Of a stretch of DNA of 64,000 bases, positions 40,401-52,400 are shown piece after piece. Both the position numbers and the translations under genes were made by a program. The notes beneath the pieces are model-generated. The model did not search any database, was not told where the DNA came from, and saw only the letters and a list, made by a program, of their open reading frames with translations. Positions within the stretch are counted from its first letter, which is position 1. Every line of letters begins with the position of its first letter. Origin of the DNA: WJJR01 sp964440935 (GTDB taxonomy: Bacteria > Zixibacteria > MSB-5A5 > WJJR01); the NCBI GenBank assembly GCA_964440935.1, contig CAYTTY010000004.1, forward strand, positions 81,936 to 145,935, in the 5' to 3' direction.

Positions 40401-43400
40401 GGACGTTCGATTTCAATCCCGATTTCACGCAGGCGGGTGTTTACAATGTGACATTCATTGCCAGTGATGGTGCCTTGGCGGATACGGAACTCGTGGCCAT
40501 TACAGTCAATGATGTGAACCAGGCACCGGTACTGGCATCGATCGGGTCGAAGAGCGTTGATGAAGGGCAGAATCTCAACTTCGGCGTCAGCGGTTCGGAT
40601 CCGGATGGCGACAGTGTTATTCTCAGCGCGGACAATATCCCGGCAAACGCGACGTTTAGCGACAACTTCGATGGCACGGGGAGCTTCGACTTCACACCCG
40701 ACTTCTCGCAGGCGGGTGTTTACAATGTGTCGTTCATCGTCAGTGATGGTGCGCTGGCCGATACGGAGATCGTGGCCATTACGGTCAATGATGTGAATCG
40801 CGCGCCGACCCTGGCAAACATCGGTTCACAGACCATCGATGAAGGGCAGAACCTGAACTTTGGCGTCAGTGGGTCCGATCCCGATGGCGACAGTCTGATT
40901 TTCTTCGCAGAGAATGTCCCGGCCAATGCGACGTTTACTGATAACTTTGACGGCACGGGCACCTTCGACTTCACACCCGACTTCTCGCAGGCGGGTGTTT
41001 ACAATGTGTCGTTCATCGTCAGTGACGGTGAACTGGCGGACACGGAGATCGTCGCGATCACGGTCAATAATATCAACCAGGCGCCGGTACTGGCGTCGAT
41101 TGGATCGCAGACCTTTGATGAGGGCCAGAATCTGAACTTTGGAGTCAGTGGCAGTGATGCCGATGGTGACAGCCTGATCCTGAGTGCCGAGAACATCCCG
41201 ACGAACGCGACATTCACGGATAACTTTGACGGCACCGGGACGTTTGACTTCACTCCCGATTTCTCACAGGCGGGTGTTTATAATGTGACGTTTATCGCCA
41301 CTGACGGCGCGCTGGCGGACACGGAGATCGTGGCGATTACGGTCAACGATGTGAACCGCGCACCGACGCTCGCGTCTATCGGGTCGCAATCGGTGGACGA
41401 AGGCCAGAACCTCAACTTCGGTGTCAGTGGCAGTGATGCCGATGGTGACAGCCTGATCCTGAGTGCGGAGAACATTCCGACGAACGCGACATTCACAGAC
41501 AACTTCGACGGCACCGGCACCTTCGATTTCAATCCCGATTTCACGCAAGCGGGTGTTTACAATGTGGCGTTCATCGCCAGTGACGGTGCCTTGGCCGACA
41601 CGGAGATCGTGGCCATTACGGTCAACGATGTGAATCAAGCACCGACCCTGGCAAACATCGGTTCACAGACCGTCGATGAAGGGCAGAACTTGAACTTTGG
41701 CGTCAGTAGTTCCGATCCCGACGGCGATAGTCTGATTTTCTCCGCAGAGAATGTCCCGGCCAATGCGACATTCACTGATAACTTTGACGGCACGGGGACC
41801 TTCGACTTCACACCCGATTTCTCGCAGGCGGGTGTTTACAATGTGACGTTTATCGCCACTGACGGTGCGCTGGCAGACACGGAGATCGTGGCCATTACGG
41901 TCAATGACGTCAACCAGGCACCGGTACTGGCGTCGATCGGGTCGAAATCAGTCGATGAAGGCCAGAACCTCAACTTCGGTGTCAGTGCCTCGGACGTCGA
42001 CAACGACAGCTTGGTGTTAACCGCAGAGAATGTCCCGGCCAACGCGACATTCACAGACAACTTCGACGGCACCGGCACCTTCGATTTCAATCCCGATTTC
42101 ACCCAGGCGGGTGTTTACAATGTGTCGTTCATCGTCAGTGACGGTGAACTGGCGGACACGGAGATCGTCGCGATCACAGTCAATGACGTCAACCAGGGAC
42201 CGGTGCTGGCAGCGATCGGGTCAAAGACGGTTGACGAAGGCCAGAATCTGAACTTCGGCATCAGCGCGTCGGATTTCGACAATGACAGCCTGATTCTCAG
42301 CGCTGAGAATGTTCCCACAAATGCAACGTTTACCGACAATTTCGATGGTACTGGGACATTTGACTTTAGTCCGGACTTCACTCAAGCCGGTATTTACAAC
42401 GTGACCTTTATCGTCAGTGACGGTGCCTTGGTCGACACGGAGATCGTCGCGATTACGGTTAACGATGTCAACGTCGCGCCGGAGCTGGCGTCGATTGGAT
42501 CCAAGACGGTTGATGAAGGTCAGACTCTGAATTTTGGTGTCAGTGCTTCGGATCTGGACAATGACAGTCTGATCCTGTCGGCGGAGAACATTCCGGTCAA
42601 TGCCACGTTCACCGACAATTTCGACGGTACCGGCACCTTCGATTTCAATCCGGACTTCACGCAGTCGGGTGTTTACAATGTCCGGTTCATTGCCAGTGAT
42701 GGTGCCCTGGCCGACACCGAGCTTGTCGAGATTACCGTCAACCACATCAGTCAACCGCCGACGCTGAATGCAATTGGGTCGAAGACGGTTGATGAGGGCG
42801 ACACTCTGAACTTTGGCGTGAGTGGCTCCGATCCCGACGGCGACAGCCTGATCTTGACCGCCGAAGACGTTCCGGCCAATGCGACGTTCACGGACAACCT
42901 CGACGGTACAGGCACTTTTGATTTCACACCGGACTTTTCTCAAGCTGGTGTCTACAACGTCCGGTTCATCGTCTCTGATGGTGGGTTGGCCGATACTGAG
43001 TTGGTGGCGATTACCGTCAACGATGTCAACCGGGCGCCGACATTGGCGACCATCGGCTCGCAGTCGGTTGACGAGGGCCAGAGCCTGAACGTTGGTGTCA
43101 GTGGTTCCGATCCGGACGGCGACAGTCTGATACTGAGTGCCGAAAACGTTCCGGCAAATGCCACGTTTACGGACAACTTCGACGGTACCGGCACGTTTGA
43201 CTTCGCGCCCGACTTCTCACAGGCGGGTGTATACAATGTGACGTTCATCGCCAGTGACGGCGTATTGTCCGATACGGAGATCGTGGCGATCACAGTCAAC
43301 GATGTGAATCAAGCGCCGGTATTGGCGTCGATTGGATCGCAGACCGTTGATGAGGGCCAGAATCTCAACTTCGGTGTCAGTGCCTCGGACGTCGACAACG

Positions 43401-46400
43401 ACAGCTTGGTGTTAACCGCAGAGAATGTCCCGGCCAACGCAACATTCACGGACAACTTCGACGGCACCGGCACCTTCGATTTCAATCCCGATTCTACACA
43501 AGCGGGCGTCTACAATGTTCGCTTTATTGCTTCGGACGGCGCCCTGGCCGATACCGAGCTGGTCGAGATTACTGTTACTCAAGTGAATCTCGCACCGAGC
43601 CTCGCAGCGATCGGTTCGCAAACGGTCGACGAAGGACAAGATTTGAACTTCGGCGTCAGTGGGTCCGACCCCGATGGCGACAGCCTGATCCTGACTGCCG
43701 AAAACGTCCCGACAAATGCCACGTTTACGGACAACTTCGACGGCACTGGAACGTTTGACTTCAGTCCCGACTTCTCGCAGGCGGGTGTCTATAACGTCCG
43801 GTTCATCGTTTCGGATGGCGCCCTCAGCGACACCGAGTTGGTCGAGATCACGGTCAATGATGTCAATGGGGCGCCTGTCCTGGCGTCGATTGGATCCAAG
43901 ACGGTTGATGAAGGTCAAAATCTGAATTTCGGTGTCAGCGCCTCGGATCTCGACAATGACAGCCTGATCCTGATTGCAGAGAATGTGCCGACTAACGCGA
44001 CGTTCACCGACAATTTCGACGGTACCGGCACATTCGATTTCAATCCGGATTTCACGCAGTCGGGTGTTTACAATGTGCACTTCATAGTATCTGATGGCGC
44101 GCTGGCCGATACGGAGTTGGTCGCCATTACCGTCAATGACGTCAGTCTGCCGCCTGTTCTGGATGCCATCGGCTCAAAGTCGATTGACGAGGGCCAGAAC
44201 CTGAACTTTGGTGTCAGTGCTTCGGATCCGGACGGCGACAGTCTGATCCTCACCGCCGAAGATGTTCCGGCGAATGCCACGTTTACAGACAACTTCGACG
44301 GGACCGGCACGTTTGATTTCACTCCCGACCTCACGCAAGCCGGCGTCTACAATGTCCGGTTCATCGTGTCCGACGGTGGATTGGCCGATACGGAACTCGT
44401 CGCGATCACTGTGAATGACGTGAATCGCGCGCCGACGCTGGCGTCGATTGGCTCGCAGTCGGTGGATGAAGGATCGAACCTGAGTTTCGGTGTTAGCGCT
44501 TCGGATCCCGATGGCGACAGCCTGATCCTGACCGCTGAGGATGTTCCGGCGAACGCCACGTTCATTGACAATGGCGATGGCACAGCGACGTTCGACTTCA
44601 ATCCGGATTTTACGCAATCGGGCGTGTACAATGTCCGCTTCATTGCCAGCGATGGTGCGCTGGCCGACAGTGAATTGGTGCAGATCACGGTGAATGACGT
44701 GCCGCGTGCACCGGTGCTGTCGGCAATCGGTGCACAGTCAGTTGACGAGGGCCAGAATCTCAATGTCCTCGTAACAGCATCTGATCCCGATGGCGACAGC
44801 TTGATCCTCACCGCCGAGGCTGTCCCCACGAATGCGACGTTCACCGACAACTTCGACGGGACCGGTACGTTTGACTTTACTCCCGATTTCACGCAGTCCG
44901 GTGTCTACAATGTGCGATTCATCGCCAGCGACGGCGGGCTTGCCGATACCGAACTGGTCGAGATTACGGTCAATCACGTGAACCGTGTGCCCGTGTTGGC
45001 ATCCATCGGTGCCAAGTCTGTTCTCGAGGGGGAGAATCTCAACTTCAGTGTGAGTGCATCGGATCCGGATGCCGACAGCGTGATCCTCAGTGCGGTCAAT
45101 GTGCCCACGAATGCCGCGTTTACGGACAACTACGACGGCACTGGTACGTTTGATTTCAATCCGAGCTTCGTGCAGTCGGGTACGTACGATGTGACGTTTA
45201 TTGCATCTGACGGGGTCTTGGCTGACTCGGAAGTGGTCACCATCACCGTCGACGAGGCGGGGAATCAGCTTCCGATTCTGGATCCGATCGGCGACCAGTC
45301 GGTCACCGAGGGAGAGACACTGCTCTTCCGTGTCCATGCCACCGATCCGGAAGATGCGCCGTTGACACTGCTGACCAGCGTGCTGCCAAGTAACGCCACG
45401 TTCGTTGACTCCGGCAACGGGGCTGGATCATTCGAGTTTGCGCCGAGTTTCACGCAGTCCGACACGTTCTTCATCACCTTCATCGCCGAAGATCCGCTCG
45501 GCGACCGTGACGATGAACTGGTTGAGATTCGAGTGTTCGAAGCGGGCAATCAGTCGCCGGTGCTGGATCCGATCGGTCCGCAGGCGGTTGCCGAAGGCGA
45601 CCATCTCGAATTCCGTGTGTTCGCCACCGATCCGGATGGCACCACGCCGAGCCTGAGTGCCGCCAATCTCCCGGCGAATGCCGCGTTTGTCGATTCTGCC
45701 AATGGGGCGGGAGGATTCACCTTCGACCCGTCATTCGGACAGGAAGGTGTCTATAATGTCCTCTTCATTGCGGCTGACACATCGCTGGCCGATACGATCA
45801 GTGTCGAGATCACGGTCGGGGATGTCAATCTGGCGCCGGAACTGGCGACCATCGGTTCGCAAACAGTCGACGAAGGCCAGAACCTTAACTTCAATGTCAC
45901 GGCATCCGACTCGGACGGTGACAGTCTGATCTTCACGGCGGAGAACGTGCCGACAAACGCTACCTTCACGGACAACTTTGACGGCACCGGGACATTCGAC
46001 TTCAATCCAGACCACTTCCAGTCCGGCGTGTACAATGTGCGATTTATCGTTAGCGACGGTGCCCTCGCCGATACGGAACTGGTTGATATTACGGTTAATG
46101 ACGTGAATCGTGCTCCGGCACTGGCGAGCATCGGTTCGCAGACGGTGGATGAAGGGCAGAATCTGAACGTGGGTGTCAGCGGCAGTGACCCGGATGGTGA
46201 CAGTCTGATTTTCAGTGCCGAGGATATCCCGGCGAACGCCACGTTTACCGACAACTTTGATGGGACCGGAACATTCGACTTCAATCCCGACTTTACCCAG
46301 GCGGGAGTTTACAATGTTCGCTTCATCGTGAGTGATGGTGCGTTGGCAGATACCGAGCTGGTCGCAGTCACGGTTAACGATGTCAATCGCGCACCGACGC

Positions 46401-49400
46401 TCGCTGCGATCGGTTCGCAGTCGGTCAACGAGGGCGATACGCTGACGTTCGGTGTCAGCGGCAGCGACCCCGACGGCGACAGTCTGATTCTCTCGGCGCT
46501 CGACGTCCCAGCGAATGCGACCTTCACCGACAACTTCGACGGGACCGGTACATTCGATTTCACTCCGACGTTCGATCAGACCGGCAATTACAATGTAACA
46601 TTCATTGTCAGCGATGGTGTATCGGCCGATTCAGAAGTCGTGACGATTACGGTGGGCGACGTCAATCGTCCGCCGGCCCTGGCGACAATCGGTGACCAGT
46701 CGGTCGATGAGAATCAGAATCTAAATGTGGGTGTCAGCGCCTCCGATCCGGATGCTGATAGCCTCATTTTGAGTGCCGAGAATCTCCCGGCGAATGCGAC
46801 GTTTACCGACAATTTTGACGGTACTGGCACATTCGATTTCACTCCCGATTTCACGCAAGCCGGAGTCTACAACGTCCGCTTCATTGCCTCGGATGGCGCG
46901 CTTGCGGATACCGAACTGGTCGAGGTCACGGTCAACAATGTTGATCGTGCTCCCGTGTTGTCGGCGATCGGTGCGCAGACTGTCGATGAAGGACAGAACC
47001 TGAATGTCGCGATCAGTGCCAGCGATCCGGACAACGACAGTTTGGTCTTGTCGGCCGAGAACCTGCCGACGAATGCCACGTTTACCGACAACTTCGACGG
47101 CACCGGTACGTTTGACTTCACTCCCGATTTCACCCAAGCGGGTGTCTACACTGTCCGCTTCATCGTCACCGATGGCGAACTCGCCGATACGGAACTGGTT
47201 GATGTGACGGTGAGCGACGTCAATCAGGCGCCGGTTCTCGATCCGATCGACAACCAGGTTGTCGATGAGGGTCAGAATCTGAACTTCGGCGTTACGGCCA
47301 GTGATTTCGACGGCGACAGTCTGATCTTGAGTGCCGAGAATCTGCCGGCGAATGCCACATTTACGGACAACTTCGACGGCACCGGCACCTTCGATTTCAA
47401 TCCCGACTTTTTACAATCCGGCAATTACACGGTACGGTTCATTGGGTCTGATGGTGCATTGGCGGACACGGAACTGGTTTCTATCACAGTGAATGAAGCC
47501 GGCAACCAGCGCCCGGTGCTGGCATCGATCGGCGACCAGTCGGTCACCGAAGGACAGAATCTCAATTTTGGTGTCTCAGCGACCGACGAGGATCTCGACA
47601 GCTTGATACTGAGCGCGGTGAACCTGCCCGCGAATGCGACGTTTACCGACAATTTCGACGGCACCGGCACGTTTGACTTCAATCCCAACTTTGTTCAGGC
47701 CGGTGTCTACAATGTGACATTTGTCGCCTCCGATGGCAGCCTGGCCGATTCGGAGATTGTCGCGATTACGGTGAATGAAGCCGGCAATCAGAGTCCGGAA
47801 ATTGACTCCACCGGGTCACAGTTGGTCGAGGAGGGCCAGAATCTGAACTTCAACGTGTCGGCAACCGATCCCGATTTGGATAGTCTGATTCTGTCGGCCG
47901 AAGACCTGCCGGTCAATGCAACCTTCACCGATAACTTCGACGGGACTGGCACATTCGACTTCAATCCCGATTTCACCCAGTCGGGCGTCTACAACATTCG
48001 ATTCATTGCGAGTGACGGTTCACTCACCGACACACTGATTGTCGAAGTCACGGTGAACGAATCCGGCAATCAGCGTCCGGTGCTGGATGCGATATCCGAC
48101 CAGTCCGTGGATGAAGGCCAGAACCTGAGTCTTGCCGTCAGTGCCAGTGACGCTGATTTGGATAGTCTAATTCTCACGGCTGAAAACGTACCCGCAAACG
48201 CGACCTTCACAGATAATTTTGATGGTACCGGCCTGTTCGATTTCAATCCGGACTACTTCCAGGCGGGTGTCTATAACGTGCGCTTCATTGTTTCTGATGG
48301 TGCGCTGGCCGATACTGAACTTGTTGCGATCACCGTCAATGATGTCAATCGTGCGCCGGTGCTCGATGCCATCGGTTCGCAGACTGTCGACGAGGGCCAA
48401 ACACTCAATCTGTCGATCAGCGCCAGCGATTCCGATTTGGATAGCCTGATTCTGTCGGCGGAGAACGTACCGATCAACGCCACGTTTACCGACAACTTCG
48501 ATGGTACTGGTGCATTCAGTTTCAGTCCGGATTTTACGCAGTCGGGCCTGTACAACGTGCGCTTCATCGTGACCGACGGTGCCATCGCTGATACTGAGCT
48601 TGTCGAGATCACGGTCAATCATGTCAATCGTTTACCGGATCTGGCATCGATTCCGAATCAATCGGTCGATGAAGGCCAGAACCTGAACTTTGGTGTGTCG
48701 GCGTCCGATCCGGATGGTGACAGTCTCATTCTGACCGCTGTCAGTCTGCCGGTGAACGCGACCTTCACCGACAACTTCGACGGTACCGGCACGTTCGATT
48801 TCAATCCCGATTTCGATCAGGCCGGCATCTACGATGTCGACATTATCGCATCCGACGGTGCGCTGGCCGATACGGAAACGGTACAGATTACGGTTAGTGA
48901 GACGAACCGCGTTCCCGATTTGGCATCGATTCCGAATCAGACAGTCGATGAAGGCCAGAATTTGAATATCGTGGTGAGTGCCACCGATCCGGACAATGAC
49001 AGCCTGATCCTGTCAGCCTTCAACCTGCCGGCCAATGCAGCATTCACTGATAACTTTGACGGCTCTGGCGCCCTCGACTTTAGTCCCGATTTTACCCAGT
49101 CCGGTGTCTACAATGTGTCGGTCGTCGCTTCCGACGGTGCGTTGGCCGATACCGAACAGGTGCAGATTACCGTCAATCACGTAAACCTGGCGCCGGTGCT
49201 CGATCCGATCGGCAGTCAGTCGGTTGAAGAATCCTCCAATCTGAATGTCACGGTCACGTCGTCGGATTTTGATAACGACAGCCTGATTTTGTCGGCCGAA
49301 AACGTTCCGACGAACGCGACGTTCACCGACAATTTCGACGGTACCGGTACGTTCGATTTCACACCGGACTTCACGCAGTCCGGAATCTACAATGTCCGCT

Positions 49401-52400
49401 TTATTGTCTCCGATGGCGCCTTGGCGGATACTGAACTGGTTTCAATCACCGTTACCGAGGCGGGGAATCAGCGTCCAGTGATCGATCCGATTGCCAGCCA
49501 GACGGTGCTTGAGGGGGACACATTATCATTTACCGCGACGGCCAGCGATGCCGATGGTGACAGTCTGATTCTCAGCGCGATTAATCTACCGGCGAATGCA
49601 TCGTTCAGCGACAACTTTGACGGCACCGGTTCGTTTACGTTCACGCCGAATTTCGTCCAGGCCGGTGTCTACAATATCAGCATCATCGCCAACGACGGCG
49701 GACTTGCTGATACGGAAAACGTCGAAATCACCGTCAACGAAGCGGGTAATCAGAGTCCGGTGTTCGATCCGATTGCCGACCAGGTTGTTGACGAGGGTCA
49801 GAACCTGAACTTCGGTGTCAGCGCGACCGATCCCGATTTGGACAGTCTGATTCTGTCGGCGCGGAATCTGCCGACTAATGCGACGTTCACTGACAACTTC
49901 GACGGTACCGGTACGTTCAACTTCAATCCGAATTTCACGCAGGCCGGTGTGTACCTGATCACTCTTATTGCCAGCGACGGTGCCGTGGCCGACAGCGAGC
50001 AAGTCCAGATTACGGTAAACGAAGCCGGCAATCAGGCCCCGGCATGGTCGGCGATTCTCGATCAATCGGTGAATGAGGGCCAGAATTTGGGCTTCGTCGT
50101 CAGCGCGTCGGATCCCGAAGGCGACAGCATCATCCTGACAGCGGAAAATGTTCCGACGAATGCGACGTTCACCGACGATGGCGACGGCAGCGGCTTCTTC
50201 AACTTCGACCCCGACTTCACGCAAGCGGGCATCTATAGCGTACGATTCATCGCGTCCGACGGTGCGCTGGCCGACACGGAAAACGTTCAGATTACCGTCA
50301 ACGACGTGAATCGCGCTCCGGTTGTTGATCCGATTGCCGATCAGAGTGTCGACGAAGGGCAGAATTTGAACGTCGGTGTCACATCCAGTGATCCTGATGG
50401 CGACAGCCTGATGCTTTCAGCATTCGGTTTGCCGGTCAATGCGACATTCACCGATAATTTCAACAACACCGGGACCATCGATTTCAATCCGGACTTCGAT
50501 CAGGCCGGTGTCTACAATGTGTCGGTTGTCGCCTCCGATGGCGTGCTGGCCGATACCGAGAGCGTGCAGATCACGGTTAATCACGTGAACCGTGCGCCGG
50601 TGCTCGATCCGATCTCCGATCAGACTGTCGATGAAGGCCAGAATCTGAATGTCGGTGTCACGTCGAGCGATCCTGATGGCGACAGCTTGACATTAAGCGC
50701 CGAGAATCTTCCGGTGAATGCAACGTTCACCGACAATTCCGACGGCACCGGCACGTTTGACTTCAATCCCGATTTCACGCAGGCGGGAGTGTACTCGGTC
50801 GACGTGATTGTCTCCGACGGTGCATTAGCCGATACACAATCATTCCAGATCACGGTCAACCACGTCAATCTTGCGCCGACGCTGGCATCGCTTTCTGATC
50901 AGAGTGTCAACGAAGGTGAGAATCTCAACTTCGTGGTGAACAGCAGCGATCCCGATAACGACAGTTTGATCCTCACCGCGGAGAACGTCCCCGCCAACGC
51001 CACATTCACCGACAACGGCGACGGCACCGGGCTCTTCGACTTTACACCGGACTTCGATCAAACGGGCAATTACACCGTTCGCTTTATCGTCTCCGACGGT
51101 GCATTAGCCGATTCGCAGGATGTGTTGATCACGGTCGGCGATGTGAACCGTGCGCCGGTGGTTGACGCGATTCCGAACCAATCGGTTGATGAAGGCCAGA
51201 ATCTCAACTTTGTGGCCACCTCCAGCGACCCGGACGGTGACAGCCTGATTCTGTCCGCGCTCAATGTCCCGACCAATGCGACGTTCACGGACAACTTCGA
51301 CGGGACGGGAACAATCGACTTCAATCCGGATTTCGACCAATCGGGGGTCTACAACATTTCGATCATCGCATCTGATGGTGTGCTTGCAGATACGGAAGCT
51401 GTGCAGATCACGGTGAACCATGTCAATCGCGTACCTGATTTGGCGGCGATTGCCAACCAAACGGTCGACGAAGGCCAGAACTTGAACTTCGGCGTGACGG
51501 CAACCGATCCGGACAATGACAGCCTGATCCTGACCGCGGTGAGTCTGCCGGCGAACGCGACGTTCACCGACAATTTCAACGGTACCGGAACATTCGACTT
51601 CAACCCGGATTTCGACCAGGCCGGTGTCTATAACGTGGATATCGTCGCATCAGATGGTGCCTTGGCGGATACCGAGACTGTCCAAATCACGGTGAACGAA
51701 ACCAATCGTGTGCCCGATCTGGCCGCGATTCCGAATCAGACAGTCGATGAAGGGCAGAATCTGAATGTCGTAATCAGCGCGCTGGATCCCGATGGTGACA
51801 GCCTGATTCTGTCGGCGATCAATCTGCCCACCAACGCGACGTTCACCGACAATTTCGACGGCACCGGAGCCCTTGATTTCAATCCGGACTTTGATCAGTC
51901 GGGCGTGTACACGGTCGATGTAATCGCTTCCGATGGAGCGCTGGCCGATACCGAATCGGTCCAGATCACGGTGAACCATGTCAACCGTGTTCCGGACTTG
52001 GCGTCAATCCCGCCGCAGTCGGTCGACGAGGGGCTCGACTTGAGCTTTGGTGTGTCAGCGACCGATCCAGATGGGGATACACTCAGCCTGTCGGCAATCA
52101 ATATACCGGCGAACGCATCGTTTACAGACAATGGCGGCGGAAATGGTACCTTCGACTTCAGCCCTGATTTCACGCAGTCGGGAATCTACACAGTCCAGAT
52201 TATCGCCAATGATGGCGCACTGGCCGATACAGAAAGTGTGACCATTACTGTTAACGAGGCCAACGCCCCGCCGGTTTTCGATTCCGTTGGTGCACAATCA
52301 GTTGCGGAAGGCGACCACCTGGAATTCCGGGTCTTTGCTTCGGATGTCGATGGGACAACTCCCACACTGAGTGCATTCAATGTCCCGACCAACGCGGCGT